Shown here piece after piece: positions 7,344 through 14,176 of a stretch of 14,489 nucleotides of DNA. The translations under genes and the position numbers were made by a program. The notes under the pieces are model-generated. The model was not told where the DNA came from and did no database searches. It was given only the letters and a program-made list of their open reading frames with translations. The stretch's first letter is position 1. Each line of letters opens with the position of its first letter. Source of the DNA: Clostridia bacterium (GTDB lineage Bacteria > Bacillota > Clostridia > Oscillospirales > Acutalibacteraceae); assembly GCA_017631745.1 (NCBI GenBank), contig JAGBSR010000020.1:1-14489 (forward strand). The letters run 5' to 3'.

Positions 7344-9212
7344 ATGAAATATTATGCAAAGGATTATGATGTAATAGTTATCGGTGCAGGTCATGCAGGC
7401 ATTGAAGCAGGTCTTGCTGCTGCCAGACTTGGCATGCAGGTTGGCGTCTTTACTATAAATATGGACTGGGTTGGCAATCTACCCTGTAATCCGTCAATTG
7501 GCGGTACATCAAAGGGACACCTTGTAAGAGAGATAGATGCAATGGGCGGTGAAATGGGCAAGGCAGCAGACGCCAATACACTTCAGAGCCGTATACTAAA
7601 TCTCAGCAAGGGTCCTGCCGTGCATTCTCTCAGAGCTCAGATAGACCGTCGCAGATACAGCGAATATATGAAGCATGTAATGGAAAAGCAGGAAAATCTG
7701 GAGCTTGTGCAGGCTGAGGTTGTGTCACTTACTCAGAATGACGACGAAACCTGGCAGATTATAACAAGACTTGAGGCTATTTATAATGCTAAATGCGTTA
7801 TCCTTGCAACAGGTACCTTCCTTGCAGGCAAGATATATGTAGGCGATGTATCTTATGACGGCGGTCCTGACGGAATGTTTGCATCAACAGACCTTGCTAA
7901 ATCCCTTAAAGAGTTAGGTGTACCCACCCGTAGATTCAAGACAGGTACCCCCTCACGAGTAAACAGAAGAAGTATTGATTTTTCTTACCTTGAACGACAG
8001 GACGGCGATGAGGTTGTTGTGCCCTTCTCATTTGACGGTGAATATACTCCTGAAAATAAACTCCCTTGCTATATTAGCTATACAAACGATGAGACAAAAC
8101 GCATTATTATGGAAAATATCCATCGCTCACCCTTGTACAGCGGTAAAATTGACGGCGTAGGCCCGAGATATTGTCCCTCTATTGAAGATAAGATAATGAG
8201 ATTCTCTGAAAAACCTCGCCATCAGCTCTTTATTGAGCCTTGCGGTGAGAATACTGAAGAAATGTATCTTCAGGGTATGTCTTCATCTTTGCCCGAGGAT
8301 GTACAGCTGAAATTCCTTAAGACAATTCCTGGACTTGAAAATGTGCAGGTTATGAGAACCGCATACGCTATTGAATATGACTGCGTTGATCCTCTTGCTT
8401 TGAAAGCTTCACTTGAATTCAAGGATTACAGCGGTCTTTTCGGCGCAGGTCAGTTCAACGGCTCAAGCGGATATGAAGAAGCTGCAGCACAGGGACTCGT
8501 TGCAGGTATCAACGCGGTACAGAAGATTTTAGGCAAAGAACCGCTTATTTTAGACAGAGCTTCTTCTTACATCGGTACTCTTATAGATGATCTTGTAACA
8601 AAAGGATGTTCTGACCCTTACAGAATGATGACTTCACGCTCAGAATACCGACTTATACTCCGTCAGGATAATGCTGATATCAGACTTACAGAGTACGGAT
8701 ATAAGGTTGGTCTTGTTGGAGAAGAAAAGTATCAGAGATTACAGACAAAGCTTAAGCTTATCGAAGAAGAGCTCGAAAGAGTATCAAAAGTGAGCATTTC
8801 ACCTTCAAAAGAGTTAAACGATATGCTTGTTTCACGTGAAACATCACCTATGGCAACAGGATGCAGATTAAAAGAGCTTCTTAAAAGACCTCAGCTCAAC
8901 TATGAAGTGCTCAAGGATTTTGATAAAGAAAGACCTGATTTGCCTAGAGAAGTATTCGAACAAGCAGAAATCAGCATAAAATATGACGGTTATATCAAGC
9001 AACAGTTATCGTTGGTTGAAGAAATGCGCAGACTTGAAGTTAAAAAGCTCAGCCAGGATATAGACTATACTGAAATAGTAGGTCTTCGCATGGAAGCTCA
9101 GGAAAAATTAAACAAAGTTAAGCCTGCTAATCTCGGTCAGGCATCAAGAATCAGCGGTGTAAGCCCTGCTGATATTTCTGTGCTTCTTATTTATCTTGCA
9201 AAAAGGAAGTGA
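7344..9212 (+). CDS. mnmG: tRNA uridine-5-carboxymethylaminomethyl(34) modification enzyme MnmG (GidA)
   Basis: FAD-dependent subunit of the MnmE-MnmG complex, which adds a carboxymethylaminomethyl group to uridine 34 at the wobble position of certain tRNAs, using methylenetetrahydrofolate, glycine and NADH. At 622 residues it is full length. Seen: the N-terminal dinucleotide-binding GAGHAG (14-19), the family signature CNPSIGGTSKGHL (48-60) with Cys48, GPAVHSLRAQIDRRRY, the second conserved Cys277 in GPRYCPSIEDK, and GSSGYEEAAAQG (373-384). The C-terminal helical domain that contacts MnmE and tRNA ends with the usual LGQASRISGVSPADISVLLIYL pattern. The partner mnmE is not in the window. The start ATG at 7344 has AGG upstream (GGTTAGGG). 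The coding sequence contains a perfect parS site at 8828-8843, so part of the gene also serves as centromere. Confidence 0.97.
   Translation: MKYYAKDYDVIVIGAGHAGIEAGLAAARLGMQVGVFTINMDWVGNLPCNPSIGGTSKGHLVREIDAMGGEMGKAADANTLQSRILNLSKGPAVHSLRAQIDRRRYSEYMKHVMEKQENLELVQAEVVSLTQNDDETWQIITRLEAIYNAKCVILATGTFLAGKIYVGDVSYDGGPDGMFASTDLAKSLKELGVPTRRFKTGTPSRVNRRSIDFSYLERQDGDEVVVPFSFDGEYTPENKLPCYISYTNDETKRIIMENIHRSPLYSGKIDGVGPRYCPSIEDKIMRFSEKPRHQLFIEPCGENTEEMYLQGMSSSLPEDVQLKFLKTIPGLENVQVMRTAYAIEYDCVDPLALKASLEFKDYSGLFGAGQFNGSSGYEEAAAQGLVAGINAVQKILGKEPLILDRASSYIGTLIDDLVTKGCSDPYRMMTSRSEYRLILRQDNADIRLTEYGYKVGLVGEEKYQRLQTKLKLIEEELERVSKVSISPSKELNDMLVSRETSPMATGCRLKELLKRPQLNYEVLKDFDKERPDLPREVFEQAEISIKYDGYIKQQLSLVEEMRRLEVKKLSQDIDYTEIVGLRMEAQEKLNKVKPANLGQASRISGVSPADISVLLIYLAKRK
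8828..8843. other. parS: parS centromere site inside mnmG
   Basis: TGTTTCACGTGAAACA, a perfect 16-base match to the bacterial parS consensus bound by ParB/Spo0J. It lies in frame within mnmG, encoding Leu-Val-Ser-Arg-Glu-Thr. Confidence 0.95.
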
Positions 9213-9216
9213 TTAT

Positions 9217-9942
9217 ATGGCAGAAGCCTTTATTTTAAAAGACTTATTAAAAGAAAAAGCTGAAATGTTTCACGTGAAACTTGATGAAACAGCTTTGGAA
9301 AGATTTGATATATACGGTAAATTGCTTGTTGAATGGAACGAAAAGATTAATCTTACAGCTATTACAGATCCTGAAGGCGTAACAATTAAGCACTTTCTTG
9401 ATTCGCTGACGATTTTCAGCTATGTTGATATTCCTGAAGGTGCAAAAGTTATTGATGTCGGTACCGGCGCAGGTTTTCCGGGACTTGCAATGCTTATTGC
9501 ACGCCCTGATTTGGATATAACTCTTATGGACAGCACTAAGAAGAGACTTATGGTAATTGAGAATATTCTTGAAAATATAGGACTTAGTGCTAATGTAGTT
9601 CACTCAAGAGCTGAAGATGCAGGTCAGAATAAGGCTTTCAGGGAACAATACGACTTTTCAACTGCAAGGGCAGTTACAAATCTCAGAGATTTAGCTGAAT
9701 ATTGCTTGCCCTTTGTTAAAGTTGGCGGAAGCTTTGTGCCTATGAAGAGTGCTAAGGCTCAGGAAGAAATAGCTGAAGGTAAGAAGGCCATTCACGTATT
9801 GGGCGGACAGATTATTAAACAGGATACCTTTGATTTGCTTGATTGCGGTGAGAGAACTATAATTAATGTCAAAAAGATTTCGTCAACACCTGCGAAATAT
9901 CCCCGACCTTCGGCAAAAATTGCAAAGAATCCTATTAAATAA
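9217..9942 (+). CDS. rsmG: 16S rRNA (guanine(527)-N7)-methyltransferase RsmG (GidB)
   Basis: Methylates N7 of G527 (E. coli numbering) in 16S rRNA using S-adenosylmethionine; loss of this enzyme in several bacteria gives low-level streptomycin resistance. The 241 residues are the normal length. Seen: LLVEWNEKINLTAIT (37-50), the SAM-binding motif DVGTGAGFPG (80-89), RAED (131-134) and TARAV (149-153), ending in a basic tail KYPRPSAKIAKNPIK. Start choice: the ATG at 9217 follows AAAGGAAG (9202-9209) and lies four bases after the mnmG stop; an in-frame TTG at 9196 overlaps mnmG and lacks a ribosome binding site. The mnmG-rsmG pair is the classical gidAB order and is certainly co-transcribed. 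The N-terminal FHVK (18-21) is spelled by a parS site. Confidence 0.96.
   Translation: MAEAFILKDLLKEKAEMFHVKLDETALERFDIYGKLLVEWNEKINLTAITDPEGVTIKHFLDSLTIFSYVDIPEGAKVIDVGTGAGFPGLAMLIARPDLDITLMDSTKKRLMVIENILENIGLSANVVHSRAEDAGQNKAFREQYDFSTARAVTNLRDLAEYCLPFVKVGGSFVPMKSAKAQEEIAEGKKAIHVLGGQIIKQDTFDLLDCGERTIINVKKISSTPAKYPRPSAKIAKNPIK
9266..9281. other. parS: parS centromere site inside rsmG
   Basis: TGTTTCACGTGAAACT, 15 of 16 consensus bases with the full 14-base core intact; only the last base differs. It lies in the 5' part of rsmG and encodes Met-Phe-His-Val-Lys-Leu, a peptide common at this position in RsmG of other bacteria for the same reason. Confidence 0.92.
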
Positions 9943-9985
9943 AGGCTTTTCTTGCAGAATACATAAGAATATTGTAAAACGATTT

Positions 9986-10015
9986 TTGTGGACAACCTCT
10001 CTTTGCTGTGATAAT
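9986..10015 (+). promoter_or_regulatory. Candidate promoter of the noc-like gene, overlapping a DnaA-box-like site
   Basis: TTGTGG (9986-9991) and GATAAT (10010-10015), with an extended -10 TG at 10007-10008 and an 18-base spacer, form a reasonable sigma-A promoter. The -10 sits in the loop of the rsmG terminator. TGTGGACAA at 9987-9995 is one base from the DnaA box TGTGGATAA (reverse of TTATCCACA); it is a single copy, so not an origin by itself. Confidence 0.4.
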
Positions 10016-10036
10016 ATCTATGCGAAGAGAGGTTTT
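9994..10036 (+). terminator. Terminator of mnmG-rsmG, just upstream of the noc-like gene
   Basis: AACCTCTCTT (9994-10003) pairs perfectly with AAGAGAGGTT (10025-10034), and three further pairs are possible in the loop (with one G-U). The stem runs into a TTTT tract (10033-10036) followed by AATATCTCTTT. This fits a rho-independent terminator, or an attenuator because the noc ribosome binding site follows 20 bases later. Confidence 0.65.
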
Positions 10037-10068
10037 AATATCTCTTTATTTAAACGGAGGTATTATCC

Positions 10069-10929
10069 ATGATAAGTGAAAAGCCCAGAACAGCAGGACA
10101 AGTACTGCTGATACCAAATGATCAGATATATCCTAATCCGAATCAGCCAAGACAGGTCTTTGATCAGGAGGAATTGGTAAATTTAGCTATAAGTATAAGA
10201 ATGAACGGCATATTGCAGCCGATTACTGTAAGGCAGACAGATAAAGGATATGAGTTGGTTTCAGGTGAAAGACGACTCAGAGCATCTAAATTAGCAGGAC
10301 TTATATCAATTCCTTGCATTGTAGTAGATGTAAATAATATGAAATCTGCTGTATTTGCCTTGATAGAGAATCTGCAAAGGCAAAATCTCAATTATTTTGA
10401 GGAAGCAATAGCTATTGACAGACTAATGAGTGAATACGGGTTGTCTCAGGAGGATGCTGCGAGGCGACTCGGAAAAGCACCGTCGACCGTATCGAATAAA
10501 CTGAGATTACTGTCTTTACCTGAGCAAGCAAGAAATAAGTTGATGGAAAACGGACTTACAGAACGGCATGCAAGAGCTCTGCTGAAGCTTGAAAAGGATG
10601 AAGTAATGGGAGTTCTGGAAAAAATAATAGACAAAAAGCTTAATGTTACTCAAAGTGAAGAACTCATTGAAGAAGTGCTTGATAAAAAAGATTCACCTAA
10701 AAGGAACACCAAGAGAATGTTCAGTGATGTGAAGATATTCCTTAATACTATAAATTCGGCAGTGGATACAATGAAAAAATCAGGAATCGGTGCTGATATT
10801 AAGCGCGAAGATACGGGCGAAAGCTACATATATCGAATAGAGATACCAAAAAGACTGATGTATAAGTTGCCGGAAAAACAAACAGCCCTCAGTTCAGTGG
10901 CTACACTGCATAGCAGTGATTCCATATAA
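10069..10929 (+). CDS. noc: Noc-like ParB-family DNA-binding protein (CTP-binding fold)
   Basis: ParB paralogue of 286 residues at the position where Firmicutes carry noc, the nucleoid occlusion factor (rsmG-noc-parA-parB). It has the ParB N-terminal CTP-binding domain: QPR (26-28), GERRLRAS (66-73) and ENLQR (100-104). A helix-turn-helix at about 126-148 follows (SQEDAARRLGKAPSTVSNKLRLL), then a C-terminal dimerisation region. The STVSNKLRLL and LTERHARALL segments are Noc-like, not ParB-like. From memory, four residues separate parS-binding from Noc-site-binding proteins (Arg-Thr-Ala-Gly versus Gln-Lys-Lys-Arg); here they appear to be Pro138, Lys144, Ser149 and Arg166, a mixture. The N-terminus before the conserved domain is only about 14 residues and lacks the amphipathic membrane helix of Bacillus Noc; an in-frame stop at 10051-10053 rules out a longer form. 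CGGAGG at 10055-10060 fixes the start. The true target site is not known. Confidence 0.8.
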   Translation: MISEKPRTAGQVLLIPNDQIYPNPNQPRQVFDQEELVNLAISIRMNGILQPITVRQTDKGYELVSGERRLRASKLAGLISIPCIVVDVNNMKSAVFALIENLQRQNLNYFEEAIAIDRLMSEYGLSQEDAARRLGKAPSTVSNKLRLLSLPEQARNKLMENGLTERHARALLKLEKDEVMGVLEKIIDKKLNVTQSEELIEEVLDKKDSPKRNTKRMFSDVKIFLNTINSAVDTMKKSGIGADIKREDTGESYIYRIEIPKRLMYKLPEKQTALSSVATLHSSDSI

Positions 10930-10955
10930 TCATATCTTTCTCTTTCACACCCCAA

Positions 10956-10988
10956 GAAGAAAACCACCCTTTATGGGTGGTTTTCTTC
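10956..10988. terminator. Strong terminator after the noc-like gene
   Basis: Perfect 14-base-pair stem: GAAGAAAACCACCC (10956-10969) and GGGTGGTTTTCTTC (10975-10988) around the loop TTTAT, starting 27 bases after the noc stop. The stem itself provides the T-rich (GGTTTTCTTC) and A-rich sides, so it can act in either direction. It separates noc transcription from the parA promoter. Confidence 0.85.
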
Positions 10989-10990
10989 AC

Positions 10991-11006
10991 AGTTTCACGT
11001 GAAACA
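10991..11006. other. parS: parS centromere site upstream of parA
   Basis: AGTTTCACGTGAAACA, 15 of 16 consensus bases with the 14-base core intact; only the first base differs. It starts two bases after the noc terminator and ends 34 bases before the parA -35 hexamer. ParB bound here could both load onto the centromere and affect parA-parB transcription. Confidence 0.92.
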
Positions 11007-11039
11007 TAAGACTTTTTTCAAAAAAATCTTGTATAAGGC

Positions 11040-11068
11040 TTTAAAAATAAAAAATACTGTGCTATAAT
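11040..11068 (+). promoter_or_regulatory. Promoter of parA-parB
   Basis: TTTAAA (11040-11045), a 17-base spacer and TATAAT (11063-11068), with an upstream TG at 11060-11061 giving an extended -10 (TGCTATAAT). Transcription would start near 11075, about 33 bases before the parA ATG. The upstream DNA is A/T-tract rich, as in UP-element-like sequence. Confidence 0.65.
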
Positions 11069-11108
11069 AAATTTTATAAAGGCTAAAAACAGCAGAAAGG
11101 TAAATATT

Positions 11109-11888
11109 ATGGGAAAAACCATAGCAATTGTAAACCAAAAAGGCGGCGTGGGCAAAACAACAACATCCGTTAACCTTGCGGCTTCAATCGGCAGCTTAGG
11201 TTATAAAACTTTATTGGTGGATGTTGACCCTCAGGGTAATGCTACCAGCGGTCTTGGTGTAAATAAAAAAGAGGTTGAAAAATCAACCTATGATATGATA
11301 GTTGCAGGCGTAAAGGCAGAGGATATTCTTATTGAAACTCCCTTTAAAAAGCTTGACCTGCTTCCGTCTAATATCAATCTTGCAGGTGCAGAGCTTGAGC
11401 TTGTTGATATGCAGGGCAGAGATTCCCGTATAAAAAATGCTCTTGCTCCTCTTAAGGAAAAGTATGACTTTATAATCATTGACTGTCCTCCGTCATTAGG
11501 TCTTATTACTGTCAATGTTCTTGCGTGTGCTGACAGTGTGCTTGTACCTATTCAGTGCGAATATTACGCGCTTGAGGGTCTCTCACAGCTTATGAATACA
11601 ATCAGACAGGTTAAGAGACTTTACAATCCGCTTATTGAGCTTGAAGGCGTACTTCTGACAATGTATGATGGCAGACTTAATCTCACACAACAGGTAGTCA
11701 ATGAGGTTAAGCGCTTTTTCCCGCAGAAGGTATATTCAACAGTAATTCCCCGAAATGTAAGACTTTCAGAGGCTCCTTCCTTCGGTCAGCCTGTGCTCTA
11801 TTATGATAAGTCTTCAAAAGGCAGCGTTGCTTATGTTGATTTTACAAAAGAATTTCTTAATAAGAATAATAAACGTCCGAGAGGATAA
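11109..11888 (+). CDS. parA: Chromosome partition ATPase ParA (Soj)
   Basis: Deviant Walker-type ATPase that binds the nucleoid non-specifically as an ATP dimer and moves or releases ParB-parS complexes; in Bacillus it also regulates DnaA. The 259 residues match the small chromosomal form, with no N-terminal helix-turn-helix as seen in plasmid type Ia proteins. Seen: deviant Walker A KGGVGKTT at 11-18 with signature Lys11 and Lys16, Walker A' VDVDPQGN (37-44) with Asp40, Walker B IIIDCPPS (123-130), and the DNA-binding arginines in PRNVRLSEAPSFGQP near the C-terminus. The ribosome binding site is AGAAAGG. The gap to parB is 14 bases, so the pair is one operon with its own promoter and an upstream parS. 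Confidence 0.96.
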   Translation: MGKTIAIVNQKGGVGKTTTSVNLAASIGSLGYKTLLVDVDPQGNATSGLGVNKKEVEKSTYDMIVAGVKAEDILIETPFKKLDLLPSNINLAGAELELVDMQGRDSRIKNALAPLKEKYDFIIIDCPPSLGLITVNVLACADSVLVPIQCEYYALEGLSQLMNTIRQVKRLYNPLIELEGVLLTMYDGRLNLTQQVVNEVKRFFPQKVYSTVIPRNVRLSEAPSFGQPVLYYDKSSKGSVAYVDFTKEFLNKNNKRPRG

Positions 11889-11902
11889 ATAAGGAGGCAA
11901 AT

Positions 11903-12760
11903 ATGGCACCGAAAAAGAAAGCTGGGCTCGGCAAGGGCCTCGATGCACTTTTTATCGATAACTCCACAGAAGAAAACGGCGACAAGCTGGTCAATATCAA
12001 CGATATTGAGCCTAAAAGAGACCAGCCCAGAAAACATTTTGACGAAGAAGCTTTAAAAGAGCTTGCAGACAGCATTGCAATGCACGGCGTTATTCAGCCC
12101 TTGTTGGTACGCCCATTAAGTGACGGTGGCTATCAGCTTATTGCTGGCGAAAGAAGATGGCGTGCTTCCCGTATGGCAGGACTTACTCAGGTACCTGTAG
12201 TAGTAAGAGAAATGACTGACGAAGAGGCTATGGAGTTAGCTCTTATCGAAAACTTACAGCGTGAAGATCTGAATCCTATAGAAGAAGCAGAGGGTTTCAA
12301 GCTTTTAATGGATACTTATTCATTCACTCAGGAGCAGGCTGCTGAAAAGGTAGGCAAATCAAGACCTGCTGTGGCAAATGCACTCAGACTCCTTGCACTT
12401 CCTGAAGAAGTACTTGATATGGTAAAGGAAGGAATTATTTCATCAGGTCACGCGAGAACTCTTCTTCCTTTATCAGATAAGAAGCTGATAATTAAATTAG
12501 CTGAAGAAATTTCCCAAAAGGAATTAAGCGTACGCGAAACTGAAAGAATAGTTAAAACTCTTCTTAAACCTAAGAGTGAAATCGTAAAGAAAAAGTCCAA
12601 GAGAGACCCCTATTACGATGAATGCGAGATAGCAATTCGTGAAGAGCTTGGCAGAAAAGCAAAAATTAATGTTTCAAGGGGCAATAAAGGTTCAATTGAA
12701 ATCGAATTTTTCAGCAAAGAAGACTTACAGAGCATACTTGAAGCTCTTGCAGGCAACTAA
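11903..12760 (+). CDS. parB: Chromosome partition protein ParB (Spo0J), parS-binding CTPase
   Basis: Binds parS, then slides and spreads along DNA as a CTP-dependent clamp, recruits SMC condensin and stimulates ParA. The 285 residues include the N-terminal ParA-activating segment GLGKGLDALF (8-17), QPR (41-43), the CTP-binding GERRWRAS (82-89) and ENLQR (116-120), and the helix-turn-helix TQEQAAEKVGKSRPAVANALRLL in part (142-164). The C-terminal dimer domain ends IEIEFFSKEDLQSILEALAG. The residues at the parS-specificity positions (Arg154, Ala160, Ala165, Gly182) follow the ParB type, unlike the upstream paralogue, and fit the three parS sites in this window. AAGGAGG six bases before the ATG is the best ribosome binding site here. 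serS follows after 32 bases and may be read through. Confidence 0.96.
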   Translation: MAPKKKAGLGKGLDALFIDNSTEENGDKLVNINDIEPKRDQPRKHFDEEALKELADSIAMHGVIQPLLVRPLSDGGYQLIAGERRWRASRMAGLTQVPVVVREMTDEEAMELALIENLQREDLNPIEEAEGFKLLMDTYSFTQEQAAEKVGKSRPAVANALRLLALPEEVLDMVKEGIISSGHARTLLPLSDKKLIIKLAEEISQKELSVRETERIVKTLLKPKSEIVKKKSKRDPYYDECEIAIREELGRKAKINVSRGNKGSIEIEFFSKEDLQSILEALAGN

Positions 12761-12792
12761 TATAATAGAAATAACATAAGGAGTAATAAAAA

Positions 12793-14061
12793 ATGTTAGA
12801 TATTAAACTTATCAGAGAAAATCCCGATAAAGTAAAAGCTGCAATGAAAACAAGAAACAAGGATATGGATGCAATCGTTGACGAAATCCTTGCTATTGAC
12901 AAGCAGGTAAGAGAGCTTACACAGAAAGCAGATGCTCTCAAGGCTGAGCAGAATGCTGCAAGCAAGCAGATTCCTCAGATTAAAAAAGAGGGCGGCGACA
13001 TCAGCGAGATTATGACTCGTATGAATGCAATCAAAGAAGAAGTTAAGGTTCTCGACGCTGATAAGGCTGAGCTTGCTGCAAAGCAAAAGACAATGATGTA
13101 CGAGTTCCCCAATGTACCCTCAGACACAACACCCGTCGGCAAGGATGACAGCGAAAACATTGAAATCCGTCGTTGGGGCGAGCCCAGAAACTTCGACTTT
13201 GAAGCAAAGGCTCATTGGGATATCGGTGCAGATTTAGGTATTCTTGATCCCGAAACTGCTGCAAAGGTAACAGGCGCAAGATTCCACTTCTACAGAGGTC
13301 TTGGCGCAAGACTTGAAAGAGCTATCATCAACTTCTTCCTTAACACACATACAGAAAACGGCTATACAGAAGTATTCCCTCCCTTTATGGTTAACCGTGC
13401 TTCAATGACCGGTACAGGTCAGCTTCCAAAGTTTGAAGAAGATGCTTTCAAGCTTACAAACGACTACTTCCTTATCCCCACAGCAGAGGTACCCGTTACA
13501 AATATGTACCGTGATGATATTATGGACGGTGCTCAGCTTCCTATGAGCTTCTGTGCATATTCAGCTTGCTTCAGAGCAGAAGCAGGTTCAGCAGGCAGAG
13601 ACACAAGAGGTCTTATCAGACAGCATCAGTTCAACAAGGTTGAACTTGTTAAGTTTGCAAAGCCCGAAGAAAGCTATGCTGAGCTTGAAAAGCTTACAAA
13701 CGATGCAGAAAGAGTACTTCAGCTTTTAGGTCTCCCCTACAGAGTTGTTGCTCTTACAACCGGTGACATCGGCTTCTCATCAGCTAAGACATATGACATC
13801 GAAGTATGGATGCCTTCATACGGCAGATATGTTGAAATCAGCTCCTGCTCAAACTTTGAAGACTTCCAGGCAAGACGTGCATCAATCAGATACAAGAACG
13901 GTCCTAAGGATAAGGCACAGCTTGTGCACACACTTAACGGTTCAGGTGTTGCAATCGGCAGAACAACTGCTGCTATTCTTGAAAACTATCAGAATGCAGA
14001 CGGCAGTGTAACAATTCCCGAGGCACTCAGACCTTATATGGGCGTAGATGAAATCAGATAA
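12793..14061 (+). CDS. serS: Serine--tRNA ligase
   Basis: Class II aminoacyl-tRNA synthetase that charges tRNA-Ser (and tRNA-Sec where present) in the cytoplasm. The 422 residues are the normal bacterial length. Seen: the N-terminal antiparallel coiled-coil arm at about 27-105 that grips the long variable arm of tRNA-Ser; motif 1 around FFLNTHTENGYTEVFPP; TAEVP (230-234) of the serine pocket; motif 2 FRAEAGSAGRDTRGLIRQHQF from Phe260 (in part, Arg261 and Glu263 conserved); and motif 3 GSGVAIGR at 383-390 with Arg390. AAGGAG at 12778-12783 supports the start. There is no room for a T-box leader in the 32-base gap after parB, so expression probably comes from the parA promoter or a promoter within parB. 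A bidirectional terminator follows. Confidence 0.97.
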   Translation: MLDIKLIRENPDKVKAAMKTRNKDMDAIVDEILAIDKQVRELTQKADALKAEQNAASKQIPQIKKEGGDISEIMTRMNAIKEEVKVLDADKAELAAKQKTMMYEFPNVPSDTTPVGKDDSENIEIRRWGEPRNFDFEAKAHWDIGADLGILDPETAAKVTGARFHFYRGLGARLERAIINFFLNTHTENGYTEVFPPFMVNRASMTGTGQLPKFEEDAFKLTNDYFLIPTAEVPVTNMYRDDIMDGAQLPMSFCAYSACFRAEAGSAGRDTRGLIRQHQFNKVELVKFAKPEESYAELEKLTNDAERVLQLLGLPYRVVALTTGDIGFSSAKTYDIEVWMPSYGRYVEISSCSNFEDFQARRASIRYKNGPKDKAQLVHTLNGSGVAIGRTTAAILENYQNADGSVTIPEALRPYMGVDEIR

Positions 14062-14064
14062 CAG

Positions 14065-14120
14065 CGCGTTTTTGGTTACTTTTTTGGCGCCAGCAAAAAG
14101 TAACGCCACGCGGCGAGCGC
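14065..14120. repeat. GC-rich hairpin element after serS, possible dispersed repeat
   Basis: GTTACTTTTT (14075-14084) pairs perfectly with AAAAAGTAAC (14095-14104) around a loop holding the palindrome TGGCGCCA (14085-14092), inside GCGC-rich ends (GCGCG at 14065-14069 region and GAGCGC at 14115-14120). The composition is well above that of the neighbouring AT-rich spacers. It resembles short extragenic repeats seen scattered in many bacterial genomes; only this copy is visible here. Confidence 0.4.
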
Positions 14121-14130
14121 AATATAATAA

Positions 14131-14169
14131 AAAGCGATGTAGTTTTAATTCTACATCGCTTTAATTTTT
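14131..14169. terminator. Bidirectional terminator between serS and the - strand phosphatase gene
   Basis: AAAGCGATGTAG (14131-14142) pairs perfectly with CTACATCGCTTT (14151-14162) around an 8-base loop, followed by AATTTTTT. On the - strand the tail is TTATTATATT after the stem's own T run. It serves serS and, because the genes converge, can also stop the phosphatase transcript. Confidence 0.85.
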
Positions 14170-14176
14170 TATGTAT

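Noticed and set aside
9196..9216. Upstream TTG start for rsmG
   Set aside because: It overlaps mnmG and has no ribosome binding site, while the ATG at 9217 has AAAGGAAG at proper spacing.
9960..10068. Replication origin between rsmG and the noc-like gene
   Set aside because: Only one near-match to a DnaA box is seen, with no box cluster or AT-rich unwinding region, and no dnaA gene in the window.
11009..11030. AT-rich inverted repeat AAGACTTTTTTC / AAAAAAATCTT upstream of parA as a terminator
   Set aside because: It has a mismatch and no GC pairs to speak of; it lies just upstream of the parA promoter and is better seen as A/T-tract promoter DNA.
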